Shown here: piece by piece, positions 39,959-48,119 of the stretch
Position numbering within the stretch: position 1 is the stretch's first letter
How the letters are laid out: each line of letters opens with the position of its first letter
Assembly: GCF_014253065.1 (NCBI RefSeq)
Contig: NZ_JACLZK010000002.1
Span: forward strand, 62,001 to 126,000
From: Campylobacter massiliensis
GTDB taxonomy: Bacteria; Campylobacterota; Campylobacteria; Campylobacterales; Campylobacteraceae
Length of the DNA: 64,000 nt
Direction: 5' to 3'
Notes under the pieces: model-generated
Seen by the model: only the letters and a program-made list of their open reading frames with translations
Databases searched by the model: none
Told to the model about the DNA's origin: nothing
Program-made: the position numbers and the translations under genes

Positions 39959-39985
39959 TATTTAAAAAACAGAAGGAGAAATATA

Positions 39986-40216
39986 ATGGCAACAGTAGTA
40001 AGACTAACGAGAATGGGACGCAAGAAAAAACCTTTTTATCGTATAGTCGTAACGGATAGTAGAAAAAGAAGAGACGGCGGCTGGATAGAGTCGATCGGTT
40101 ACTACAACCCGATGGTTGAGCCTGAGGTGGTAAAATTTGACGCTGAGCGTTTGGCTTATTGGAAAGGCGTCGGTGCGAAACTTAGCGACAGGGTTGCAAA
40201 AATAACTAGCAAATAA
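39986..40216 (+). CDS. rpsP: 30S ribosomal protein S16
   Basis: 76 aa. Begins [20 protein letters not shown] and continues [19 protein letters not shown], unmistakable for bS16. Strong ribosome-binding site (AGAAGGAG). First gene of the S16-KhpA-RimM-TrmD-L19 set. Confidence 0.97.
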   Translation: MATVVRLTRMGRKKKPFYRIVVTDSRKRRDGGWIESIGYYNPMVEPEVVKFDAERLAYWKGVGAKLSDRVAKITSK

Positions 40217-40223
40217 TTAAAAA

Positions 40224-40466
40224 ATGGTAGAAAATTTTTTACTTGAATACGCTAAGCTCATCGCTGATTTTCCAGATAAAGTGAAACTTGAGCGAGTCGA
40301 GCTTGGCGAAAATTTTGCCGAGCTGATAATCTACGCCGATAAAGTCGATACGGGCAAGCTTATCGGCAAAGACGGCAGGATGATAAACGCGATAAAGACC
40401 GTAATCGTGGGCTATAAAGCCAAAGATGCGACATCATACCGCGTTACGGTAAAACCTCTTGAGTGA
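40224..40466 (+). CDS. khpA: KH-domain RNA-binding protein KhpA
   Basis: 80 aa single KH domain with the GxxG-type loop IGKDGRMINAIKTVI. It lies between rpsP and rimM as in many bacteria. It binds RNA non-specifically and often pairs with KhpB. Its end overlaps the rimM start by eight bases. Confidence 0.88.
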   Translation: MVENFLLEYAKLIADFPDKVKLERVELGENFAELIIYADKVDTGKLIGKDGRMINAIKTVIVGYKAKDATSYRVTVKPLE

Positions 40467-40986
40467 GCTTGTAGAAGTCGCATTGCTTGGCAAAACGGTA
40501 GGATTAAAGGGGTTTGTCAAGCTTCATAATAAAGGCGACTTTCCTAACCAGTTTAAAAAAAATGCTACATTTTTCGACAAAGACGGTAAAGAACTCGTCG
40601 TAAAAAACTACAATCACACAAATGATACGATCTCTTTTTACGGTTTTGAAGATATAGATAGCGCAAAAACTCTTACTAATAAAACAATCTACACTACAAA
40701 AGAAGAAACTAGAAAAAACTGCAAACTAAAAAAGGGCGAATTTTTCTATTTTGATGTCATCGGTTGCGAAATTTACGAAAATAACCAAAGGCTCGGCGAA
40801 GTAGAGGATATAGACGAGGTCGGCGCAAATCATCTATTTCTAGTAAAAACAGATGAAAATTTGATTTCCAAAGGGTTGGAAAAAAGTTTTTATATTCCGT
40901 ATATCGACGTTTATATAGAAAAAGTCGATGTGGAAAATAAAAAAATTTATACCAAAAATGCTATCTTAATTCTAGAAAATTCCTGA
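40459..40986 (+). CDS. rimM: Ribosome maturation factor RimM
   Basis: 175 aa. N-terminal barrel [20 protein letters not shown] and PRC-like C-terminal domain [20 protein letters not shown] with [20 protein letters not shown]. Helps assemble the 30S head with S19. The start is TTG at 40459, within the KhpA end. It abuts trmD by a one-base overlap. Confidence 0.93.
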   Translation: MSELVEVALLGKTVGLKGFVKLHNKGDFPNQFKKNATFFDKDGKELVVKNYNHTNDTISFYGFEDIDSAKTLTNKTIYTTKEETRKNCKLKKGEFFYFDVIGCEIYENNQRLGEVEDIDEVGANHLFLVKTDENLISKGLEKSFYIPYIDVYIEKVDVENKKIYTKNAILILENS

Positions 40987-41690
40987 TGAAATTTACCTTT
41001 GTTACACTTTTTGAAGGCCTTGTACGACCTTATTTTGAAGATAGTATTTTGGGTCGCGCCATAAAAGAAAAACTTATCTCAATTGATTTTTTAAATCCTC
41101 GGGATTTTACTACCGATAAGCATAAAAAGGTAGATGACTATATGGTTGGAGGCGGCGCAGGGTTACTCATGACATGTCAGCCTCTTGATGATACTTTAAA
41201 TTCTTTACTAAAAAATAAGCCAAAACCCCATACTATTTTTCTTGCGCCTGCTGGAAAAAAATTTACCCAAAACGATGCTAGGCGTCTAGCAAAAAAAGAA
41301 CATATTTGTCTAGTTTGCGGTAGATATGAGGGCATAGATGAGCGAATAGTAGAAAAATACGCAGATGAAATTTTTTGTATCGGCGATTTTGTGATGACCG
41401 GAGGGGAACTGGCGGCTCTTTGTATTTCCGATGCGATTTCTCGCAATATTGACGGCGTTTTGGGAAATAATCAAAGTCTTGAAGTTGAGAGTTTTGAGTG
41501 CGATTTACTTGAGGCTCCGTCTTTTACAAAACCTAGTGATTACAAAGGTTCTGGTGTGGTTTCAGCGTTTTTAAAGGGAGACCATGCTAAAATTAGAGCT
41601 TTGAAAAATAATATGGCGTTCTTAAAAACTAGGTTTTTTCGTCCGGATTTATACCGAAAATTTGAGCCGCCGACTAAGGAAAAAATATGA
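40986..41690 (+). CDS. trmD: tRNA (guanine-N1)-methyltransferase
   Basis: 234 aa. It has the trefoil-knot SAM site and family motifs [50 protein letters not shown] and [17 protein letters not shown]. Methylates G37 of tRNAs to keep reading frame. It overlaps rimM and rplS. From about here the genes become visibly AT-richer than those to the left. Confidence 0.95.
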   Translation: MKFTFVTLFEGLVRPYFEDSILGRAIKEKLISIDFLNPRDFTTDKHKKVDDYMVGGGAGLLMTCQPLDDTLNSLLKNKPKPHTIFLAPAGKKFTQNDARRLAKKEHICLVCGRYEGIDERIVEKYADEIFCIGDFVMTGGELAALCISDAISRNIDGVLGNNQSLEVESFECDLLEAPSFTKPSDYKGSGVVSAFLKGDHAKIRALKNNMAFLKTRFFRPDLYRKFEPPTKEKI

Positions 41691-42043
41691 GAAACAAGTA
41701 TATAGAGGCGTTTGAACAAACTCAAATAGCCCAAAAGTCTGTGCCTGATTTTCGTGCTGGAGATACTTTACGTATAGCCATCCGCATCAAAGAGGGTGAT
41801 AAAACGAGAATTCAAAATTTTGAAGGTATCTGCATAGCAAGACGCGGAAGCGGAACTGGCGAAACATTTATCATCAGAAAAATCGGCGCAAATAGCGTAG
41901 GCGTAGAGAGAATTTTCCCTATCTATAGCGAAAGTCTAGAGAGCATAACCGTTCTAAGACAAGGTCGCGTTCGCCGCGCTAAGCTATTTTATCTACGCGA
42001 TAGGCGCGGTAAAGCCGCTCGCATCAAAGAGCTTAAAAAATAA
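41687..42043 (+). CDS. rplS: 50S ribosomal protein L19
   Basis: 118 aa with [44 protein letters not shown] and [17 protein letters not shown], typical bL19. Last gene of the operon; a terminator follows after 11 bases. Confidence 0.97.
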   Translation: MRNKYIEAFEQTQIAQKSVPDFRAGDTLRIAIRIKEGDKTRIQNFEGICIARRGSGTGETFIIRKIGANSVGVERIFPIYSESLESITVLRQGRVRRAKLFYLRDRRGKAARIKELKK

Positions 42044-42054
42044 TTTTACTCCTT

Positions 42055-42089
42055 GCAAAAGTCTAGTTTTAGGCTTTTGCCTTCTTTTT
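42055..42089 (+). terminator. Terminator of the rpsP-rplS operon
   Basis: GCAAAAG (42055-42061) pairs CTTTTGC (42074-42080), followed by CTTCTTTTT. Confidence 0.75.
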
Positions 42090-42184
42090 GTATTCTTAAA
42101 TTTTAAAAACGCTTAATTAAAATCAATCGTTTTATCTAAAATTAGAGTTACAATGCCATTATTATTTTATAATAAAGGTTATAA

Positions 42185-42517
42185 ATGGAAAAAATTGTAT
42201 GGCAAAATGACGTATTTAACGGCGTTACTATAGCTAAGCTTTTTGATGGACCGAACAGTAAAGAAATACGCATAAATTTAGAAAAAGGTGCCCAAATGAA
42301 GGAGCATAAGGCTCCTGGTGCTATCATGGTGCAGGTTTTAAGCGGCAAGGTAGATTTTAGCGTTGGAGAAAATAGTTTTATCTTGGATGCGCTCGATATG
42401 ATTACACTTGAGCCAAACGTCATTCATGCCTTGACTGCTTTGGAAAATAGTATCGTAAGGCTTAGCTTGAGCAAAAACGACGATGTAAGTAGAGTTTTTG
42501 GGGTCTTAAGGCCTTAG
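42185..42517 (+). CDS. Small cupin-domain protein
   Basis: 110 aa single cupin barrel. Motif 1 is degenerate (MKEHKAPGAIMVQVLSGKVDF, with one His/Glu pair) and motif 2 is LDALDMITLEPNVIHALTA. Such proteins bind metals or small ligands; no specific role is clear. A TATAAT at 42168-42173 ends only 11 bases before the ATG, so its own mRNA would have a very short leader. Confidence 0.75.
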   Translation: MEKIVWQNDVFNGVTIAKLFDGPNSKEIRINLEKGAQMKEHKAPGAIMVQVLSGKVDFSVGENSFILDALDMITLEPNVIHALTALENSIVRLSLSKNDDVSRVFGVLRP

Positions 42518-43391
42518 CCTCTATTCTTGTGGCTTTGCTATAAAGCTGCCGATAAAAATGTTAGTTTATAGAGAATAGCTGTAGTGGCGCTATGCAAGGA
42601 TCTACGATTAATTTTTGGCACCAAAGTACGACAATGAAAAGAGCTTAACATAGGCAACTCCGCTGGGGCTTTGACGGGGTTGCCTATGTTGCGGTAATTC
42701 AAATTTTACCGTATTGGCATCGTTCCGCAAGGTGTTTTAAACTTTTTAATACATGATTTTGCATAGTTTGCCTCTGAGTGGCAGTGGTAAAGTTATTAAT
42801 CCTCATAAAGTCTTATGTGTATAAGATTTAGCTTTAAATTTTTATAAAATTTAGACGACGACGCGCAACTAGAAGCAATTTATTAGCATGGGCCTAAAAA
42901 ACAAAGTAAAAACCAGCTATATAAAATAAGCTGGTTTAAATTTGATGCCTAAAATTTCTTAAATTATAAAAAACTAAATTTTAGTCATACTTCAACAAAA
43001 AATATAAATTTAAAACCATATAAAATTTATAGCTGTCAAACCATTCAAAAAATCAAAATTTAAACCATCAAGCTCTTTCAAGAAAAATTAATATAACATT
43101 TTAAGTTAAGCTTTATTATAAGTATAAAATAGTAAAACAAAAAGTTAATAATTTAAAATTTAGAAATACTATCTCATACATTTATTGCTCGTATTTAAAA
43201 AATATATAATATTTAAAAGTAAAAAGTATTGCGTTATTTACGCTATTTTAAAGATAAATTAAGTTCACATGGATATATAAAAATAACAAAATAGTAATAA
43301 AAAAATAAATAGAAAATTAAACTTTTAATTTAAATATCAGTTTAATTGCGCTATAGTTTCACTATTCAATTTCATCACAAGGAGTACCATT
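42518..43391. other. Long non-coding region, 874 bp, with a 12-bp inverted repeat
   Basis: No convincing gene on either strand. AACATAGGCAAC (42647-42658) and GTTGCCTATGTT (42679-42690) form a perfect stem with a 20-base GC-rich loop. No T tract follows, so it is either a structured RNA element or a remnant. From about 42,940 the region is extremely AT-rich up to the aspA promoter. Confidence 0.55.
43352..43357 (+). promoter_or_regulatory. -10 element for aspA
   Basis: TATAGT at 43352-43357 in a strongly AT-rich leader; the aspA ATG lies 34 bases downstream with AAGGAG in front. Confidence 0.5.
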
Positions 43392-44792
43392 ATGGGAACC
43401 AGAAGAGAACACGACTTCATAGGTGAGCTAGAGATAGCTGATGATGTATATTACGGCGTACAAACATTTAGGGCGCTTGAGAATTTCCACATGAGCGGAC
43501 GACCGCTTAAAGATTATCCGTATTTCGTTAAGGCATTTGCTCAAATCAAAAAGGCTGCAGCCTTAGCCAACAAAGAAGTCGGAGTTCTAGACGCGCAAAA
43601 AGCCGACGCCATCGCAAAAGCGTGCGACGAGCTAATCGCGGGTAAATATTTAGATCAATTCGTAGTAGATATGATCCAAGGCGGTGCGGGAACTAGCACC
43701 AATATGAACGCGAACGAAGTTATAACAAACGTCGCGCTTGAAAGCCTTGGCCACAAAAAAGGCGAGTATCAGTATCTACATCCAAATGACCACACAAACC
43801 TCGGCCAAAGCACCAACGACACTTATCCAAGCTCGATCAAAGTCGCTACATACGCTAAACTAACCGATCTTTTAAAGGCTATGGAGCTACTTAAAAACGA
43901 GCTGGAAGCCAAGGCAAAAGACTTTAAAGATATCATCAAAATGGGTAGAACTGAGCTGGAAGACGCCGTTCCTACGACGCTTGGCAACACGTTTAACGCA
44001 TTTGCAAGCTACATCAAAAGCGATATCGAAAAAATCACCGCCGCAAGAGAGTCTATGGCTGTGCTAAACATGGGCGCAACTGCGATCGGAACGGGCATCA
44101 ACTGCCATCCTGATTACAAAGCGGCCGTTCATAAAATTTTAAGCCAAATCACGGGCGTAAATTTCAAACCTGCCGATGATTTCATAGCAGCTACTCAAGA
44201 CACTGCGGATTTCGTTCACGTTAGTGGCGCGCTAAAAACTGCTGCCGTTAGATTAAGCAAGATCGCAAACGATTTAAGATTAATGAACTCAGGTCCAAGA
44301 TGCGGTCTTGGCGAGATAAATTTACCTCAGATGCAGCCTGGTAGCTCCATCATGCCTGGTAAAGTAAACCCTGTCATCGCAGAAGTCGTAGGCGAGGCGT
44401 GCTACGAGGTAATCGGCAACGACGTAACCATCATGCTTTGCAGCGAGAGAGGCGAATTTGAGCTAAACGCGTTTGAGCCTGGCATCGCTTACGCGCTATT
44501 TAACTCTATCTTTATCCTTGAAAATGCGATGAAAACCCTAGCCGAAAAAGCTATCAGAAAGCTAACCGCAAATCCTGAGGCATGCTTAAAATCAGTGCTC
44601 GGCTCAGTCGGTATCGTAACTGCCTTTAACCCATACATCGGCTACGAAAAATCCGCAAGCATAGCTAAAGAAGCGTTGCAAACGGGCAAAGCCGTAGGCG
44701 ATATCTGCTTGGAGAGAGGCTACCTCAAAAAAGAGGAAATCGACAAAATCTTAGAGCCTAAAAATATGCTAAACCCTCATATGGGTAAATAA
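43392..44792 (+). CDS. aspA: Aspartate ammonia-lyase
   Basis: 466 aa. Converts aspartate to fumarate and ammonia, feeding fumarate respiration. Family signatures: GTRREHDFIGELEI at the start, GAGTSTNMNANEVITN, HPNDHTNLGQSTNDTYPSS, KMGRTELEDAVPTTLG, and the active-site loop PGSSIMPGKVNPVIAE. Followed by a C4-dicarboxylate antiporter gene, a standard aspartate-in/succinate-out pairing. Strong ribosome-binding site and own promoter. Confidence 0.96.
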   Translation: MGTRREHDFIGELEIADDVYYGVQTFRALENFHMSGRPLKDYPYFVKAFAQIKKAAALANKEVGVLDAQKADAIAKACDELIAGKYLDQFVVDMIQGGAGTSTNMNANEVITNVALESLGHKKGEYQYLHPNDHTNLGQSTNDTYPSSIKVATYAKLTDLLKAMELLKNELEAKAKDFKDIIKMGRTELEDAVPTTLGNTFNAFASYIKSDIEKITAARESMAVLNMGATAIGTGINCHPDYKAAVHKILSQITGVNFKPADDFIAATQDTADFVHVSGALKTAAVRLSKIANDLRLMNSGPRCGLGEINLPQMQPGSSIMPGKVNPVIAEVVGEACYEVIGNDVTIMLCSERGEFELNAFEPGIAYALFNSIFILENAMKTLAEKAIRKLTANPEACLKSVLGSVGIVTAFNPYIGYEKSASIAKEALQTGKAVGDICLERGYLKKEEIDKILEPKNMLNPHMGK

Positions 44793-44810
44793 CTAAGCAA
44801 AAGTCTTAAA

Positions 44811-44837
44811 GCGCCGAGGTAAAATTCGGCGCCTTTT
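44811..44837 (+). terminator. Hairpin terminator/attenuator between aspA and the dicarboxylate transporter
   Basis: GCGCCGA (44811-44817) pairs TCGGCGC (44826-44832) around 8 bases, followed by CTTTT. It may reduce transcription into the transporter gene. Confidence 0.65.
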
Positions 44838-44882
44838 AAATTTAGTAAGTGAAAAATAAAATTTAATACAAGGAGTTTTCCT

Positions 44883-46226
44883 ATGGATATAATGCTGATT
44901 TTACAGATTATAGTCCTACTCGGAGGTATCTACCTAGGTGTTAGGCTAGGCGGTATGGGCGTGGGTTATGCCGGCGGTCTTGGCGTAGTCGTTTTGGCGG
45001 TGCTTGGCATGAAAGTGGATATGAAAGATATCCCGATGGACGTTATTTTAATCATCGCGTCCGTTATTTCGGCCATCACTGCGATGCAAGTCGCGGGCGG
45101 ACTTGATTATTTGGTTCAGGTCGCATCTAAAATTTTGCGCAAGAACCCAAAGCAAATCAACTACCTAGCGCCTATCGTTACCTATCTACTTACGATACTA
45201 GCGGGCACCGGTCACACTGCGTTTTCTATGATTCCGGTTATCGTAGAGGTTGCTAAAACGCAAAACATCAAACCTAGCGCGCCTCTTGCGCTTTCGGTCG
45301 TTTCATCTCAAGTAGCGATCACCGCTAGCCCTATATCTGCGGCTTTCGTTGCGATGACGGGCGTTTGCGAGCCTCTTGGCGTTAGCTATCCGATGCTACT
45401 TTTCATCTGCATATCTACCACTTTCGTAGCTATGATTATTACGGCCTTCATCGTAAATAAATTTTACGATCTTGACCTCTCAAAAGACCCTATCTATCAA
45501 GACAGACTAGCTAGAGGCGCGGTTTCGGAGATAAAAGAGGTAGAGTATCAGGCGCTAAAACCTTATGCGAAAAGATCGGTTGCGATATTTGCCGTCGGCG
45601 TTTTAGTCGTCGTTTGCTATGCGCTCATTATTTCAAAGAGCCTTGGTATCGTGGCGAAACCTATCCTTTCTAGAGACGCTGCTATCATCAGCTTTATGCT
45701 TACTATCGGCTTCCTTATCGCTACGCTTTGTAAGGTCGACACTAGCAAATTGCTTTCAACTAGCACTTTCCAAAGCGGTATGAACGCGTGCATCTGCGTC
45801 ATCGGTATCGCATGGCTAGGTACTACATTCGTTAACGGTCACATCGATAGCATCAAAGAGGTAGCTAAAAACGTCGTTACGCAGTATCCGTTTATATTAG
45901 CCGTCGCGCTATATTTCCTAAGCTGCTTGCTATACTCTCAAGCCGCAACCACTCGCGTTATGATGCCTGCGGTCGCTGCTGCGCTAGGTATGACTAGCCC
46001 TGAAAACTCAGGTCAAATTTGGATCCTAGTAGCTTCATTTGCCGCTGTTTCAGGACTATTCGTACTTCCTACGTATCCTACGACTTTGGGCGCTATCGCT
46101 ATGGACGATACCGGTACTACAAGAGTCGGTAAATTCGTATTTAACCACTCATTCTTCGTACCTGGCACCATCATGGTTGCTCTTTCGGTTGCGTTAGCAT
46201 TCCTCATCGCTCCTGTTCTTCTCTAA
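44883..46226 (+). CDS. dcuA: Anaerobic C4-dicarboxylate transporter (Dcu family)
   Basis: 447 aa, about ten to twelve hydrophobic segments. Dcu hallmarks: MGVGYAGGLGVVVLAVLGMK, AGGLDYLVQVASKILRKNPK, LTILAGTGHTAFSMIPVIVEVAK, SVVSSQVAITASPISAAFV and the C-terminal VSGLFVLPTYPTTLGAI. Exchanges aspartate or fumarate for succinate. DcuA rather than DcuB is chosen because it follows aspA; the two are hard to separate by eye. Confidence 0.88.
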   Translation: MDIMLILQIIVLLGGIYLGVRLGGMGVGYAGGLGVVVLAVLGMKVDMKDIPMDVILIIASVISAITAMQVAGGLDYLVQVASKILRKNPKQINYLAPIVTYLLTILAGTGHTAFSMIPVIVEVAKTQNIKPSAPLALSVVSSQVAITASPISAAFVAMTGVCEPLGVSYPMLLFICISTTFVAMIITAFIVNKFYDLDLSKDPIYQDRLARGAVSEIKEVEYQALKPYAKRSVAIFAVGVLVVVCYALIISKSLGIVAKPILSRDAAIISFMLTIGFLIATLCKVDTSKLLSTSTFQSGMNACICVIGIAWLGTTFVNGHIDSIKEVAKNVVTQYPFILAVALYFLSCLLYSQAATTRVMMPAVAAALGMTSPENSGQIWILVASFAAVSGLFVLPTYPTTLGAIAMDDTGTTRVGKFVFNHSFFVPGTIMVALSVALAFLIAPVLL

Positions 46227-46244
46227 GAATTTTGAGCCAAATTT

Positions 46245-46271
46245 AGCCGAGACTTCGTTCTCGGCTTTTTT
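46245..46271 (+). terminator. Strong terminator after the dicarboxylate transporter
   Basis: AGCCGAGA (46245-46252) pairs perfectly with TCTCGGCT (46259-46266) across a CTTCGT loop and runs into TTTTT. Confidence 0.9.
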
Positions 46272-46289
46272 AAATTTAAGGACTTTTTC

Positions 46290-46973
46290 ATGAAACGAAT
46301 CGGAATTTTAGGCGGCATGGGACCGCTGGCTACGATAGATCTATACGCTAAGATCGTAGAACTCACAAATGCCGCAAAAGATCAGGATAACATCCCTATC
46401 GTCATCGACAACTACCCGCAGATCCCCGACCGTACGGCGTATATCCTGCACGGAGGCGAGGATCCGTTTCCTTTTATGAAAGAGTCCGCGACGAGGCTCA
46501 AAAACGCGGGCTGCGAGGCTATCTGTATAGCTTGCAACACGGCTCACTTTTTTGCCAAGCGACTAACGCAGGAGTGTGGCGTAAATATCCTGCACATCGC
46601 TAAAATCGCGACCGCGTCGATAAAGTCAAATTTCCCGCACGCTAAAAAGATCGCCGTCATCGCCACCACCGGCACGACCGCGGCTAAAATTTACGAAAAC
46701 GAGCTGATCGCCGCGGGCCTAGAGTGTGTGAAAATCCCCGAAAATTTGATGACAAACATCATGGACTGCATTTACAAGGGCGCGAAGGCAAACAAGCTAA
46801 AAGAGTACGTTGAGCTCTTTAACGATACGATCGCGGCTATCGAGGCTGACGCATATATCGCGGCTTGCACGGAGATACCGCTGTTTTTACCGTACGCGAC
46901 GAAAAAAGATAAATTCGTAGACGCTACTCTCGAGCTTGCTAAAGCAGCCGTCAAATTCGGCCTAGAAAAATAA
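46290..46973 (+). CDS. Aspartate/glutamate racemase family protein
   Basis: 227 aa. Both catalytic cysteines of the family are present in context: CIACNTAHFF (about residue 82) and YIAACTEIPLF (about 195), with IGILGGMGPLATIDLYAKI at the N-terminus. It probably interconverts L- and D-aspartate. Its position directly after aspA and the Dcu transporter suggests use of D-aspartate, but a terminator separates them. Confidence 0.88.
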   Translation: MKRIGILGGMGPLATIDLYAKIVELTNAAKDQDNIPIVIDNYPQIPDRTAYILHGGEDPFPFMKESATRLKNAGCEAICIACNTAHFFAKRLTQECGVNILHIAKIATASIKSNFPHAKKIAVIATTGTTAAKIYENELIAAGLECVKIPENLMTNIMDCIYKGAKANKLKEYVELFNDTIAAIEADAYIAACTEIPLFLPYATKKDKFVDATLELAKAAVKFGLEK

Positions 46974-47057
46974 CCAAATTTGCGTCTAATCGGCGCAAAT
47001 TTACCCCCTCTTAAAACAAATTTTTATAAAATCCAAGCTAAATTTAAAGGATAGACG

Positions 47058-47816
47058 ATGAAATTTGGCGAATTTAAAAATGCAAAAACCTTGAGTCTGG
47101 CAAGCCTGCTTTGCGAGCAAAACCCGCAGCTAGCAGAGCTGATAAAGCAAAATGAGTTTTTATATATTTCTTGCTTTGAGGATAAAATTTTAGGCACCGA
47201 AAACCTCGTTCGATGCGAGATCGGCTCGGCTAGCTATGTGCTGGCGCTGCTTTGCAAATACTCGCTTGACGCGGCTAAATTTGACGAGCAAACGCGCGAA
47301 TATTTTGAGGGGCTAGACGAAGGATATCTAAGCGGCGAGTGCAACGTCGGCGAGGAGGAGTTCGAGCAGATCGCGGAGTTTTTGAGTGGGTGCGAAAATA
47401 TCGTGATCGACAGCTCATTTTTGGCGCATGCGGACGCGAAAAATATATTCGAGTTTTTGCAAATGCTCGGTAAAAACGTCGTTTTGGCTGACGGCGAGCA
47501 GAGCGAGTTTAAAACGGACGGCGAGCTAACGCCGCTAAAAGAGCCTGAGAGCTTTGACGGTAGCGTTGTGTTTTTTATGGATGAAGCGGGCGGGTCAAAT
47601 TTGAGCGGCGAGGTAAAGGAGCTAATCGGCTCGGCGTCGTTTGCCGCGGCCGCAAAGGTAAAAGACGGCGATATGGTGAGCGTACAGGCTAAGGGTGCGC
47701 ACGTCGAGGCTAAATTTAAGCTAGAGCCGCAGATGAAGGGCACGGTTGCGCTTTGCAGGGCAAAATTTAGCGGATACGCCTTTAAGCTCGTTAAAATCGC
47801 AAAAACAGCGCAGTAA
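47058..47816 (+). CDS. Conserved soluble protein, unknown
   Basis: 252 aa, acidic, no membrane segment or signal. It seems to have two alpha/beta halves (NIVIDSSFLAHADAKNIFEFLQ, then GTVALCRAKFSGYAFKLVKI). It contains the word GCTAAATTTGACGAGCA at about 47,274. In C. jejuni the pflA gene lies at the end of the nuo (complex I) operon, where odd NuoE/F substitutes occur; a link to those is possible but I cannot support it from the sequence. Own AAAGGA ribosome-binding site. Confidence 0.5.
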   Translation: MKFGEFKNAKTLSLASLLCEQNPQLAELIKQNEFLYISCFEDKILGTENLVRCEIGSASYVLALLCKYSLDAAKFDEQTREYFEGLDEGYLSGECNVGEEEFEQIAEFLSGCENIVIDSSFLAHADAKNIFEFLQMLGKNVVLADGEQSEFKTDGELTPLKEPESFDGSVVFFMDEAGGSNLSGEVKELIGSASFAAAAKVKDGDMVSVQAKGAHVEAKFKLEPQMKGTVALCRAKFSGYAFKLVKIAKTAQ

Positions 47817-48119
47817 CTAGTGCGGTTAAATTTGGCGGATAGGTTTATCCGCCTAGGCGCGCTACATTAAATTTAATCTCAAAACGCGGCGTCGTAACGT
47901 CAAATTTGACTCAGAGGGCATGGTTTTTGGCGTGGGGGCGGGCAAATTTACCCGCAACCGCGCTACTTCAAAATCAAAATTTCCTAGATATGTCAAAGTT
48001 AAATTTAAGCTAAATAAAATTTTATCCAAATGCGCGAAATTTAGTAAAAAAATTGCCTCAAAAGCACGTAATATTCGCTTTTATATCGCTTTTTAAACGA
48101 AAAAGGGTATAATGGCCGC
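47817..48119. other. Intergenic region, 303 bp, AAATTT-rich; -10 box directly before the pflA-like start
   Basis: About eight AAATTT words and no supported gene. TATAAT at 48108-48113 ends six bases before the ATG at 48120. Confidence 0.5.
48108..48113 (+). promoter_or_regulatory. -10 element immediately upstream of the pflA-like gene
   Basis: TATAAT (within GGGTATAATGG) lies so close to the start codon that transcription would begin at or next to the ATG, implying a leaderless or nearly leaderless mRNA unless the true start is further in. Confidence 0.45.
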
